In this document: positions 1 to 7,798 of the stretch, one piece after another
Layout: each line of letters opens with the position of its first letter
How positions within the stretch are numbered: the stretch's first letter is position 1
Assembly: GCA_964611145.1 (NCBI GenBank)
Contig: CAZSYM010000003.1
Location: forward strand, 53,561-117,560
Source: WFQV01 sp964611145
Lineage (GTDB): Bacteria > Bacteroidota > Ignavibacteria > Ignavibacteriales > Melioribacteraceae
Reading direction: 5' to 3'
Length of the DNA: 64,000 bases
Notes under the pieces: generated by a model
The model's database searches: none
What the model was told of the DNA's origin: nothing
The model's input: the letters and a program-made list of their open reading frames with translations, nothing else
Translations under genes and position numbers: made by a program

Positions 1-1930
1 TCGGGTCAAGATTACCGGAAGAAAATTCATTGTAAATTTCATCCATATAGACAACGACAGAGCTCAACTTTTCCGATGCTTGTGAACTCCGAAATTCCGC
101 CAATTTCCTCGCCGCATTGGAAAACGCCCTAACGGTAATTATCACGTACTCGGCACCGGTAAAGCCGTGCAAATTAGAATTTTCAACCTTTGTCCCTTTC
201 GGCGGAGTCAAGAACTTGGAACTATTAAGCACTAAATACTTATTTACATCGTTGCTTTTTTCCCTTGCCTGAAAAACAAATTCCCCGCCGCTAAGCATTT
301 TCGGAGAAATTCTTTTCACATCGGAAAAGTCGGAAATATTAAATCCATAAATAAAGCTGTTGGAAAAGTTCATCAAATTATATTCTATCACGCTGGAAGT
401 ATCTTTGGAATAAAAAAGTAATTGGTCATCGTTAGCTTTCAAGTATCTATCATAATAAATTTCAAAATAATCCAAATATCCTTTTGCGGAAACGCTTGTG
501 GCTTTATAAACGAATTTAAGGGAGCTACGATTATCGGGCAATTCTCCGGTAAAATAAAAATAGGACGAGAGCGCCGATGCCACGCTCCAACCGAAAGCGC
601 CCGGAATTCCTCCCCTAAAAATCTTTGTGCCGTTTTCGTAAATTTCCAAAACCTCGGACGAGGAATAATTGTTCACAAAATTAAAAGCATAGGTAATCTT
701 GCTATTGGGAATCAACCCCGGAAGAGAAGTCACATATGTTCTGCTATTGTTGGAAGATGTAAATTCATCTCCCAAATAAATCACGCCCGATTTAATCAAA
801 TTGATTTTATCCTCCTCGAAAAAAGTCCGAGCTTTTGTAGTAGTCTGCACATACTTTTGGGATTCATCGAGCGAGTTTTGTATTTCCATTCGCTTACCAT
901 CCGCTCCGCCCGAAGTAATGAAATAATAATTTTTATGGGAATAATAATCCTTACGACGTCGGATAACGCCGACATTCTTGTCATATTCGAAAAAGTCCGT
1001 TCCGCGGGCATAAAAAAGTATGTAGTCGTTATCATCGAATTTGCCGTCTTCTTCTCCTTTCACGTATATGGCGTTCTCCGTCAAATCGTCCGCCACTTGT
1101 GTGCTCGGGTCCCACGGCAGCATATAACCGCCGTTATTGTATATTTTAATCGTACGGGGATCCACCGTAGCGGGGTCAATTCCGTAATTAGCCAATTCCG
1201 CCCGGGAGATTTTATAAATCCCTTCCTTCTCGATGGGAAAGCGATACCAGGTTCCTTCCGCCAGCACCGAATTTTTCCGTTCCTTCAGCAATTTCTCACC
1301 GCCACGAATCCAACGTTTTGCAACGGGATAATTCAAAACGGCGCCTTTGAGAAATTTATCCTCGTTGCCAAAATTCTTTGCTCGCTCCGCGGGAGAAAAA
1401 TTTATTCTAAAAACAATTCTGTCATAAACTCTAACCGTTCCGTTTTCTTCGGGAATAACAGGGTGCACGAGAATCGTCTGCACGGGCAGGTTTCGGACAT
1501 AGCCGAATTTACCGAAATCAACGGGGTGAATAATCCTGCGCACCGGTTTTATCTCTGCGGAAGAAAAATCGTCAACAAAAAATTCACCTCGTTTTATGAG
1601 ATTGCTTTTGAACAATAAATTTCCGCGTTCCAGATGGGAAGAATACGAAAGAACTTGCAATGTATTTCCGTTGCTTGACGGAACACCCACATCGAAGGCG
1701 CGATGCGTAAGGAAAGGCTCACCGGGCTTTAATCCTTCGTCCGGTATTGCATGCGAATAATCGTAATAAACGTATTTACGCCCGTTTATCGTTTTGCTTC
1801 CTTTTCGAATCCTCGGGGAATACTCGATTGTGAGCCCATTTTCGTTCGAGGAAATTACCTTAAAATCCTGAGCATAAATCAGAAAAGGCAATAAAAAAAG
1901 GAAACATAATTTGGAAAATCCGCTTGTCAT
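1..1930 (-). CDS. porU: Type IX secretion system sortase PorU-like (peptidase C25 family), 3'-truncated by the window edge
   Basis: An open frame runs from an ATG at 1930 to the left edge without a stop (643 codons seen). It starts with a signal peptide (about residues 1-20, hydrophobic core ending LIYA before QD). The long N-terminal part is rich in beta-strand and is followed from about residue 583 by the start of a C25 (gingipain-type) domain: AEYVIIT, an LAEFR-like helix, then IYNEFSSGNLDP, a block typical of PorU. In the type IX secretion system PorU is the surface sortase that removes the C-terminal sorting domain of cargo and attaches cargo to lipopolysaccharide. The catalytic His/Cys region lies beyond the window, so activity cannot be judged. 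The family call is fairly firm; another C25 secreted protease is the main alternative. Confidence 0.8.
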   Translation of the reverse strand, partial: MTSGFSKLCFLFLLPFLIYAQDFKVISSNENGLTIEYSPRIRKGSKTINGRKYVYYDYSHAIPDEGLKPGEPFLTHRAFDVGVPSSNGNTLQVLSYSSHLERGNLLFKSNLIKRGEFFVDDFSSAEIKPVRRIIHPVDFGKFGYVRNLPVQTILVHPVIPEENGTVRVYDRIVFRINFSPAERAKNFGNEDKFLKGAVLNYPVAKRWIRGGEKLLKERKNSVLAEGTWYRFPIEKEGIYKISRAELANYGIDPATVDPRTIKIYNNGGYMLPWDPSTQVADDLTENAIYVKGEEDGKFDDNDYILFYARGTDFFEYDKNVGVIRRRKDYYSHKNYYFITSGGADGKRMEIQNSLDESQKYVQTTTKARTFFEEDKINLIKSGVIYLGDEFTSSNNSRTYVTSLPGLIPNSKITYAFNFVNNYSSSEVLEIYENGTKIFRGGIPGAFGWSVASALSSYFYFTGELPDNRSSLKFVYKATSVSAKGYLDYFEIYYDRYLKANDDQLLFYSKDTSSVIEYNLMNFSNSFIYGFNISDFSDVKRISPKMLSGGEFVFQAREKSNDVNKYLVLNSSKFLTPPKGTKVENSNLHGFTGAEYVIITVRAFSNAARKLAEFRSSQASEKLSSVVVYMDEIYNEFSSGNLDP

Positions 1931-2072
1931 CTTTTACCTAATTATTCCGTCACAATTATTAAACTTCAATAATTAAAATTCAACGTAGCAAATTTTCCTA
2001 ATTACATTTCCTTTCGTTTTTTTAGAGGTGCAATTTAGTTAGAAAGCCCGCTAAAATCAAGCCCGTGATTGT

Positions 2073-2525
2073 TCAGAAAATACTCTCCTCCATCGGTTTT
2101 GACTTACTAAAAAAGAGCAAATTACTTTTGTTAGAAATAAAGGGCAATTTAAAATCCTCATAAACAATTTTAGCTTGTTTATTGAGCACAAAAACCTTTT
2201 TCTTTCGGACGCCGTTAAAAGCAGTGAACATTTTCCCCACTTCACCGGTAAAATCACTAAGCAAGGGGAAGTTCAAATTATGCTCCTCCGAAAGTCGGCG
2301 ATGATTTTCAACGCTGTCGGAGCTTATAGCCACGAGCTTAAGTCCAACTTTTTTAAACTCCTTCAAATTATCCCGATAATTGCAAAGGTGTCGGGTGCAA
2401 ATTTCACCTTCCTCGCTCGGATAAAAAATTAATATTAACCAGGAATCCAGATTTTCATAAAGCCTAAACTCGTTACCGTACTGGTCCGGTAATGAGAAGT
2501 CCGGTACGATTTTCCCCAATATCAT
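2073..2525 (-). CDS. Peroxiredoxin, Bcp/PrxQ type (AhpC/TSA family)
   Basis: The 150-residue protein has the family start (PDFSLPDQYGNEFRL), then FYP at about 34-36 and Cys43/Cys48 in EICTRHLCNYRD. This matches the peroxidatic and resolving cysteines five residues apart in Bcp/PrxQ enzymes, which reduce hydroperoxides using thioredoxin. The usual Thr-Pro before the peroxidatic Cys is replaced by Glu-Ile, so the pocket is divergent. The C-terminal 25 residues do not resemble the family and may be lineage-specific. Its ATG overlaps the stop of the upstream HD gene by 4 bp, indicating translational coupling. No signal peptide is present, so it is probably cytoplasmic. Confidence 0.82.
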   Translation of the reverse strand: MILGKIVPDFSLPDQYGNEFRLYENLDSWLILIFYPSEEGEICTRHLCNYRDNLKEFKKVGLKLVAISSDSVENHRRLSEEHNLNFPLLSDFTGEVGKMFTAFNGVRKKKVFVLNKQAKIVYEDFKLPFISNKSNLLFFSKSKPMEESIF

Positions 2526-3091
2526 AATCCCAGTTCTCCTTTAACTTTTTTCATCGCATCTATACAAAACTGAATATGTTCTTCCAGCGGGACGCCCAAT
2601 TCTTCGGCGCCCTTATAAATATCTTCCCTACTAACCGCTCTTGCAAAAGCTTTGTCTTTCAATTTCTTCTTAACGGATTTAACCTTAACCTCGTTCAGGT
2701 CCTTATTGGGACGCACCAGAGTAACGGCGGTAATAAAACCGGCAAGCTCGTCACAAGCGAAGAGAACTTTTTTAAGTAAAGTATCCCGCGGAATCCCCGT
2801 ATAATCGGCATGGGAAAGAATAGCTTCGCGAAATTCCTCGTCGAATCCCAGCTCCTTTAAAATCTCCGCTCCTTTATAAGGATGTTCTTCTGCGGTGGGG
2901 TATTTCTCATAATCGAAATCATGAAGGAGAGCAACGTTACCCCAATATTCGACATCCTCCCCGAATTTTTCCGCGTAGGCACGCACACAAGCTTCGACGG
3001 CAAAAGCATGTTTAAGAAGACTTTCGCTTTTCGTATATTCTTTCAAAACGTTCAGACAATAATTCCTATCGCGCATTTTATCCACGGACAT
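2522..3091 (-). CDS. HD-domain phosphohydrolase (HDIG type)
   Basis: The 189-residue protein has the metal-binding pattern of HD hydrolases: His28, His57-Asp58 in ALLHDFDYEKYP, His70 and His94 in LSHAD. The fold length and the EEHPYKGAEIL segment match small stand-alone HD proteins of the HDIG/YedJ-like type, whose substrates are usually unknown phosphomonoesters or nucleotides. It lies 18 bp after the nth stop and overlaps the peroxiredoxin start by 4 bp, so nth, this gene and the peroxiredoxin are likely one transcript. The biochemical class is well supported; the substrate cannot be told from sequence. Confidence 0.8.
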   Translation of the reverse strand: MSVDKMRDRNYCLNVLKEYTKSESLLKHAFAVEACVRAYAEKFGEDVEYWGNVALLHDFDYEKYPTAEEHPYKGAEILKELGFDEEFREAILSHADYTGIPRDTLLKKVLFACDELAGFITAVTLVRPNKDLNEVKVKSVKKKLKDKAFARAVSREDIYKGAEELGVPLEEHIQFCIDAMKKVKGELGL

Positions 3092-3109
3092 TTTAAATCT
3101 CCAATTTTT

Positions 3110-3754
3110 CTATTTAGGGTTTGTAAAATTAGGGCAAAAACTCGAAATAACACACTCGAGACATTTCGGTCGGCGGGCGATACAAACTCGCCTTCCGTGA
3201 GCCATCAAGAGATGAGTCGATTTAATCCAATAATCTTTGGGAAGAAGCTCGCGGAGGCGCATCTCGATTTTCTTGGGGTCTTTCGTATTGACAAATCCCA
3301 ACAAATTCGAAAGTCTTACAACATGAGTATCAACGGCAATAGCGGGGATACCGAAGGCATTTCCCGCAACGACGGCAGCGGTTTTTCGTCCCACGCCGGG
3401 CAATTTTGTAAGTTCCTCAAAATCGGCGGGAACTTTCCCCTCGTAATGCTCAAGCAAATAAGAACAGCATGCTCGAATATTTTTGGCTTTCATTTTATAA
3501 AAGCCGGTGGAATAAATGTCCTTTTCCAATTCTTCGACGGGAACATTCAAATAATCTTGTGGAGTCTTGTATTTGGCGAACAATTTTTTCGTTACAATAT
3601 TAACCCGCTCGTCGGTACATTGCGCCGAAAGAATGGTGGCAACGAGTAATTCAAAAGGAGTGGAATACTCCAATGCGGATTTTACGTTCGGGTATTCTTT
3701 ATCCAGAATATCAAATATTTTTTTCGCTCGTTCTTTTTCCGCGTCGCTGCTCAT
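3110..3754 (-). CDS. nth: Endonuclease III (DNA glycosylase/AP lyase)
   Basis: Base-excision repair enzyme removing oxidised pyrimidines. Counting from a longer TTG-initiated frame at 3775, the helix-hairpin-helix LPGVGRKTAAVV holds catalytic Lys131, Asp149 sits in VDTHV, and the C-terminal [4Fe-4S] cluster has Cys198, 205, 208 and 214 with the expected 6-2-5 spacing. I chose the ATG at 3754 (MSSDAEK) because GGAG lies 6 nt upstream; the TTG frame has no such site. The family length of about 211-214 residues agrees. It is the first gene of a probable nth-HD-peroxiredoxin operon, and a TATATTTA box lies upstream at 3795-3802. Confidence 0.95.
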   Translation of the reverse strand: MSSDAEKERAKKIFDILDKEYPNVKSALEYSTPFELLVATILSAQCTDERVNIVTKKLFAKYKTPQDYLNVPVEELEKDIYSTGFYKMKAKNIRACCSYLLEHYEGKVPADFEELTKLPGVGRKTAAVVAGNAFGIPAIAVDTHVVRLSNLLGFVNTKDPKKIEMRLRELLPKDYWIKSTHLLMAHGRRVCIARRPKCLECVISSFCPNFTNPK

Positions 3755-3851
3755 TAAAAACTCCGGAGCTAACAATAACTGTTTTCATAAAAAGTAAATA
3801 TAATAAAAAGTATAACAGGACAAAATGGAAAGGAAAAGGCGGGGACAGTGA

Positions 3852-3965
3852 AATAAAGGTGCAGAGGTTCAAAGGCGCAGAGACACAAAGGCAAAGGGCA
3901 AAGAGCATGGAGAAATTACCCTTTGCGCTTTGCTCCCTGCTCTTAGCTCTCTGCCCCATGCTCCG
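3852..3965. repeat. Head-to-head degenerate CAAAGG/GCATGG repeat forming a long imperfect inverted repeat
   Basis: The left part (3860-3912) is a purine-rich run of CAAAGG and GCAGAG units ending GCATGGAG. The right part (3919-3965), read on the minus strand, has the same vocabulary: GGAGCATGGGG, GCAGAG, then GCAAAGCGCAAAGGG. The two halves face each other and can fold; for example 3891-3898 (GCAAAGGG) and 3919-3926 (CCCTTTGC) are perfectly complementary. It fills the space between the end of the lipoprotein gene and the nth promoter region. Open frames on both strands here appear to be translations of the repeat. Composition differs clearly from the flanking genes. Confidence 0.75.
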
Positions 3966-3966
3966 G

Positions 3967-4698
3967 TTATTTCAGGTTGAACGAGACGGGAATGGTTACA
4001 CGTGTTTTTACCGGTTTCCCGTTTTTCTCACCCGGGGTGAATTTAACTTTCTTAACAGCGTTTAAAGCCGCTTTATCGCAGCCGTGCCCTATACCTTTTA
4101 ATACTTCGGCTTTAACCACGTTACCGTTCTCGTCAATATATGCGGTAATAAAAACACGTCCTTGAACGCCCGCTTTTTTAGCTTCTTCGGGATAGTGAAT
4201 GTTTTTGGCAAGTGCCGATACTCCACCCCGAATTTGGGGCATTTTATCAACCGCAACGAGGTATTCGTCGCTTACGAATAAGTCCCCGCTTTTGACGGTA
4301 ATCTCGAAGGCGGATTTTATCGTCTTTCCGTTTTCTTCTATTTTAACAAGCGGAACTTTCTCTATAATTCCGACAATATCCTCCTCGATATCGGGATTGT
4401 CTTTCATAAATCTCGGTTCCTTCACGAATTTCACAAAATCCACTTCTCCGTTTTCGTTGATGAAAATTCGAAGGCGGAGCAGAAAATTATCCGAGTACTG
4501 TTTCAAATACTTTGAGATTTTAGCCTCCAATTCAGGCGCAATCGTGTTCTTGAAATACAGTGCTTGTGAGGAGCTGTTAACGGCAACGGTGTTAAAATTG
4601 TATTCCGCCTCGTAATTTCGTACTATTTTCGAACGCTCCGTTTGCGAACATCCCGCAAACAGTGCGGCTACGGCCAACATCAAAAATATTCTTTTCAT
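3967..4698 (-). CDS. Lipoprotein with C-terminal TonB domain
   Basis: The 243-residue protein has a lipoprotein signal ending LFAGC (Cys17), so it is predicted to be lipid-anchored in the envelope. Residues about 160-243 form a TonB C-terminal domain: YPEEAKKAGVQGRVFITAYI, IDENGNVVKAEVLKGIG, then ALNAVKKVKFTPGEKNGKPV. The middle region (80-150) looks like a diverged second copy of the same fold (LRLRIFINENGEVDF). There is no N-terminal transmembrane anchor or Pro-rich spacer, so it is not a classical TonB energy transducer. It follows the sigma/anti-sigma pair by 9 bp and is probably a third member of that operon. Its role is unknown. Confidence 0.75.
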   Translation of the reverse strand: MKRIFLMLAVAALFAGCSQTERSKIVRNYEAEYNFNTVAVNSSSQALYFKNTIAPELEAKISKYLKQYSDNFLLRLRIFINENGEVDFVKFVKEPRFMKDNPDIEEDIVGIIEKVPLVKIEENGKTIKSAFEITVKSGDLFVSDEYLVAVDKMPQIRGGVSALAKNIHYPEEAKKAGVQGRVFITAYIDENGNVVKAEVLKGIGHGCDKAALNAVKKVKFTPGEKNGKPVKTRVTIPVSFNLK

Positions 4699-4707
4699 TT
4701 TGTTCTC

Positions 4708-5163
4708 CTATAAATTTTTATTGATAACGATTTCATTAGGTAAACTTTCGTTCACGTTTACCGTCGGTAAGCTATTTACCACCAATTCAAGTGCCGTGTT
4801 TTGATAGCGCACCACTCGCTTCATCCGATTCAAATCCTCTTTATAATTCCGTGCCAAAAGGAAAAGGAAGATGGAAAGCGCTAAAAATAAAAGTGTTGTC
4901 GCATAGGCAAGATACGGTTTTAATCGCGCGGGCAACGCCGTTTTTTCATCGCGACGAACGGCGGTGTATATTTTTTCGTCAACTCTTTGAGGAACATCCT
5001 CTTGAGAAAATTCGACAAGTGTTTTCATAAAGCCTGTTTGTTTAAATAGTTCTCTGGCTTCGCTATCGGTGGAAAGCGTTGAAAATAGGAGTTTTTCCTC
5101 TCCCTCCGATAGTTCCTCGTCAAAGAAACGATTGATAAATTCTTCGTAATTTATTTTTTCCAT
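4708..5163 (-). CDS. Probable membrane anti-sigma factor (no zinc finger)
   Basis: The 151-residue protein has an N-terminal soluble acidic-helical part resembling anti-sigma domains (EEFINRFFDEELSEGEEKLL), one transmembrane helix at about residues 84-104, and a short periplasmic tail. The zinc-finger His/Cys motif of ZAS-type anti-sigma factors is absent. It overlaps the ECF sigma gene by 13 bp, the usual arrangement for a sigma factor and its membrane-bound inhibitor. The assignment rests on topology and neighbourhood more than on a strong family motif. Confidence 0.65.
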   Translation of the reverse strand: MEKINYEEFINRFFDEELSEGEEKLLFSTLSTDSEARELFKQTGFMKTLVEFSQEDVPQRVDEKIYTAVRRDEKTALPARLKPYLAYATTLLFLALSIFLFLLARNYKEDLNRMKRVVRYQNTALELVVNSLPTVNVNESLPNEIVINKNL

Positions 5164-5684
5164 TTTGGCTCCTCGAAGAAAATTTTTGAAATTTTTTCTA
5201 TCAATTTTTTTCTAGTGCGGAAAAGCCGAGCTTTAACGTTGTTCATATCTTCTCCGGTTACATCGGCTATTTCTTTATAACTTAACTTTCCGTATTCTTT
5301 CATGAGATAAATCTCTTTGTTGAGCAACGGGAGCTTTTCCAATTCATCGAACAATATTTTTTTAAATTCGTCCAGTTCTATGTTTTTCACTATCCCTGAA
5401 TCTTCCGCTAAATCTTCCTCCGGCACATCGCTTTCGATGTTTCTCGTTCTCCGAAAAACTCCGTAAATCTCGTTCCGAGCGGTAACAAATAGCCATGCGT
5501 TGATTTTCTTTTTATCGCGCAAGTTTTCGAAATTCAAAAGCAATTTTTCAAAAACGCTTTGGGTTATATCCGCTGCCGTATCTTTATCGTGCAGCATGCG
5601 GAGCGCGTAGTTGTAGACATCCGTCTTTTTAGTTTCGTAGACTTTCAAAAACAGTTGCGTTTTATTTTGACTTTCTCTTTTCAT
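5151..5684 (-). CDS. RNA polymerase ECF-family sigma factor
   Basis: The 177-residue protein has the two ECF domains. Region 2 is at about 14-80 (DVYNYALRMLHDKDTAADIT, then KINAWLFVTARNEIYGVFRR), and region 4 at about 112-170 (LPLLNKEIYLMKEYGKLSYK, then NNVKARLFRTRKKLIEKI) as a helix-turn-helix. It directs transcription of a small regulon, probably controlled by the membrane anti-sigma factor encoded next. It begins the sigma / anti-sigma / lipoprotein operon, divergent from the YjiH-like gene. The 110-bp gap holds a near-palindrome (5763-5778) that could be an operator. Confidence 0.9.
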   Translation of the reverse strand: MKRESQNKTQLFLKVYETKKTDVYNYALRMLHDKDTAADITQSVFEKLLLNFENLRDKKKINAWLFVTARNEIYGVFRRTRNIESDVPEEDLAEDSGIVKNIELDEFKKILFDELEKLPLLNKEIYLMKEYGKLSYKEIADVTGEDMNNVKARLFRTRKKLIEKISKIFFEEPKWKK

Positions 5685-5762
5685 GTTCCACTTTAAAGAT
5701 GCTTTAAAAGGCGAAAAGTTATTCCCACAATAAAAATTTTTCGCTTTGTCGTTTTACGCGGA

Positions 5763-5778
5763 TGTCTTAATTTAGACA
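5763..5778. promoter_or_regulatory. Near-perfect inverted repeat in a divergent promoter region
   Basis: A 16-bp element with arms TGTCT and AGACA around an AT centre (14 of 16 positions palindromic). It lies between the divergent ECF sigma gene and the YjiH-like gene. Position and symmetry suit a dimeric regulator site, but an AT-rich chance palindrome is possible. Confidence 0.3.
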
Positions 5779-5797
5779 AACAAATCTAATATGTTTG

Positions 5798-7075
5798 ATG
5801 AAAAAGTCCGATTTAATAAAATTTCTTGCGTACGGAATCATCGGAGTAATAGCGTTTTTCATCCCGATAAATTTGGGTGGCAGGAATACTATCATATTGG
5901 ACCACATCATTGTCTTTCTGCGCAATACGTTTCCCAGCGGAGCTTCTTTTTATGCCTTATTGATTATAATTGCGGGCGGTGTTTACCCGTTCATTAAAAA
6001 AGAGTGGAACAAAGACACAACGACCTTAGTTTTTTCCATGTTAAAAATTTTAGGCGTCGGTGTTTCTCTTCTTTATTTTTTCAAGATAGGTCCGATGTGG
6101 CTATTTGAAAAAGACTTAACGCCCTTTCTTTTCGAGAAGCTCGTCGTCCCCGTAGGTATTATAGTTCCCGTCGGTGCGATATTTCTTGCTTTCCTTGTGG
6201 ATTACGGTTTGCTTGAATTTATAGGCGTTCTGATGCAACCCGTTATGCGCCCCGTGTGGAAAGTTCCCGGGCGTTCGGCAATCGACGCTCTGGCTTCGTT
6301 TGTCGGGAGTTATTCGATAGCGTTACTTATAACGAACCGCGTTTACAAGGAAGGGAAATATACATTAAAAGAAGCGATGATAATTGCCACCGGTTTTTCT
6401 ACCGTTTCCGCAACGTTTATGATAATAGTTGCAAAAACAACGGGGTTGATAGATTTCTGGAATTTTTATTTTTGGTCAACGCTTGCAATCACATTCACGG
6501 TAACGGCAATAACGGTGCGCATACCTCCATTGAGCATGAAAGAAAATCGGTTGTCTGACGGCTCGGGAAAAGAGGAAAACTCGAGCCGTTTTGCGAAAGC
6601 CCTCGAAGAGGGATTAAAAGCGTTCCGCGAAGCGCCTCCTTTGCATGAAAGCATAAAAAAGAATTTTACGGACGGCGTGTTGATGGCGATGGGCATTCTG
6701 CCTTCCATTATGTCGGTCGGGTTAATCGGGCTATTGCTTTCTAAGTACACGCCGCTATTTGACTATCTCGGTTATGTTTTCTATCCTTTTGTGAAAATCT
6801 TCGGTGTACCGGATGCTTTCTTGATTTCGAAAGCGGCGGCATTGGAAATCTCGGAAATGTTTCTTCCTTCTTTATTGATAAGCGGTGCCTCTCTCGTTGC
6901 TCGTTACGTAACCGCCGTTGTTTCGGTCTCCGCAATTCTCTTTTTCTCCGCTTCAATCCCGTGCATTTTTTCGACCAGCATTCCTTTCAAGCTCTCGGAT
7001 ATTATAATTATCTGGTTTGAAAGAACCGTTCTCTCTCTAATTCTCGCTCTTTCCGTTGCATTGATTGTGTTTTAA
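5798..7075 (+). CDS. YjiH-family inner-membrane protein (nucleoside-recognition/Gate domains)
   Basis: This 425-residue polytopic protein has about ten hydrophobic segments. Two Gate-like blocks are visible: residues about 140-230 (MRPVWKVPGRSAIDALASF, FVGSYSIALLITNRVYKEG, then ATGFSTVSATFMIIVAKTTG) and about 290-425. This organisation is characteristic of the YjiH family, related to nucleoside-transporter and spore-maturation Gate proteins. The transported substrate is unknown. The ATG at 5798 was chosen over an in-frame TTG one codon upstream; no Shine-Dalgarno is evident. It is a single gene, with a candidate promoter for queE after it. Confidence 0.8.
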   Translation: MKKSDLIKFLAYGIIGVIAFFIPINLGGRNTIILDHIIVFLRNTFPSGASFYALLIIIAGGVYPFIKKEWNKDTTTLVFSMLKILGVGVSLLYFFKIGPMWLFEKDLTPFLFEKLVVPVGIIVPVGAIFLAFLVDYGLLEFIGVLMQPVMRPVWKVPGRSAIDALASFVGSYSIALLITNRVYKEGKYTLKEAMIIATGFSTVSATFMIIVAKTTGLIDFWNFYFWSTLAITFTVTAITVRIPPLSMKENRLSDGSGKEENSSRFAKALEEGLKAFREAPPLHESIKKNFTDGVLMAMGILPSIMSVGLIGLLLSKYTPLFDYLGYVFYPFVKIFGVPDAFLISKAAALEISEMFLPSLLISGASLVARYVTAVVSVSAILFFSASIPCIFSTSIPFKLSDIIIIWFERTVLSLILALSVALIVF

Positions 7076-7110
7076 CCTATTGATAAATAATAAATCGAGA
7101 CGGAAGTCAA

Positions 7111-7141
7111 TTGTTAATTGTCGCTCTATTCCGTAATTTTG
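7111..7141 (+). promoter_or_regulatory. Candidate Bacteroidota-type promoter of queE-queD
   Basis: TAATTTTG at 7134-7141 matches the -7 consensus TAnnTTTG, and a TTG at 7111-7113 lies 20 nt upstream, fitting the -33 element. Transcription would begin near 7148, about 15 nt before the queE ATG. It is the only promoter in the window for which both elements were found. Confidence 0.45.
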
Positions 7142-7162
7142 CACACCTTTTTGGAAAAAACA

Positions 7163-7798
7163 ATGATTAAAGTCAACGAAATATTTCACTCGATTCAAGG
7201 GGAAAGCACACATGCCGGGCGTCCGTGTACGTTTGTGAGATTAACTTACTGCAACTTGCGTTGTACGTACTGCGATACCGCTTATGCCTTCGAAGAAGGA
7301 ACGGAGATGAGCGTTGATTCGATAATATCGAAAGTAAAACAATTCGGATGCAAGCTTGTGGAAGTAACAGGCGGCGAGCCTCTTTTCCAAAAAGAAACAC
7401 CTGAGTTGCTTAAAAAACTTTGCAACGAGGGATTCGAGGTGCTTTTGGAAACGAACGGAAGTCTTCCCATTAAGGATGTGGATGAACGTGTGAAAATAAT
7501 AATGGATTTAAAAACTCCCTCGAGCGGAATGGCGGATCATAATCTTTTTGAGAATATAAATTTTCTTAAAGCAAACGATGAAATTAAATTTGTAATAGGA
7601 AATAAAGAAGATTACGAATGGGCAAAGCGAACGCTCAAAAAGTTTAACCTGAGCGGTAGCAATGTTCTGTTCGCAACAGTGTTCGGGAAATTAGAGCCAA
7701 AAACTCTGGCGGAGTGGATTCTCGAAGACAAACTTGACGTTAGATTGCAATTACAGATTCACAAATTCATTTGGGAACCGGAAAGAAGAGGTGTATGA
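7163..7798 (+). CDS. queE: 7-carboxy-7-deazaguanine synthase (radical SAM)
   Basis: Makes 7-carboxy-7-deazaguanine from 6-carboxytetrahydropterin in queuosine/preQ0 synthesis. From the ATG at 7163 the protein has 211 residues: NEIFHSIQGES at the N-terminus, the radical-SAM cysteines Cys30, Cys34 and Cys37 in CNLRCTYC, GGEP at the SAM-binding strand, and the family ending LQLQIHKFIWEPERRGV. CxxxCxxC spacing and size are canonical. An upstream in-frame start at 7118 would add 15 non-homologous residues and precede the likely transcription start. The stop overlaps the queD ATG (ATGA), so the two are coupled. queC and queF are not in the window. Confidence 0.95.
   Translation: MIKVNEIFHSIQGESTHAGRPCTFVRLTYCNLRCTYCDTAYAFEEGTEMSVDSIISKVKQFGCKLVEVTGGEPLFQKETPELLKKLCNEGFEVLLETNGSLPIKDVDERVKIIMDLKTPSSGMADHNLFENINFLKANDEIKFVIGNKEDYEWAKRTLKKFNLSGSNVLFATVFGKLEPKTLAEWILEDKLDVRLQLQIHKFIWEPERRGV

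Noticed and set aside
422..1618. 398-residue plus-strand open frame
   Set aside because: It is antisense to the porU frame, which has signal peptide and family motifs; this frame has no recognisable domain.
2040..2130. Possible frameshift at the end of the peroxiredoxin gene
   Set aside because: One extra base near 2096-2100 would give a tail of about 20 more residues, but such a short open stretch is expected by chance and the family does not have a fixed C-terminus here.
3673..4065. 130-residue (plus) and 82-residue (minus) frames over the intergenic repeat
   Set aside because: Both translate the purine-rich repeat and run into neighbouring genes; no homology or start signal supports them.
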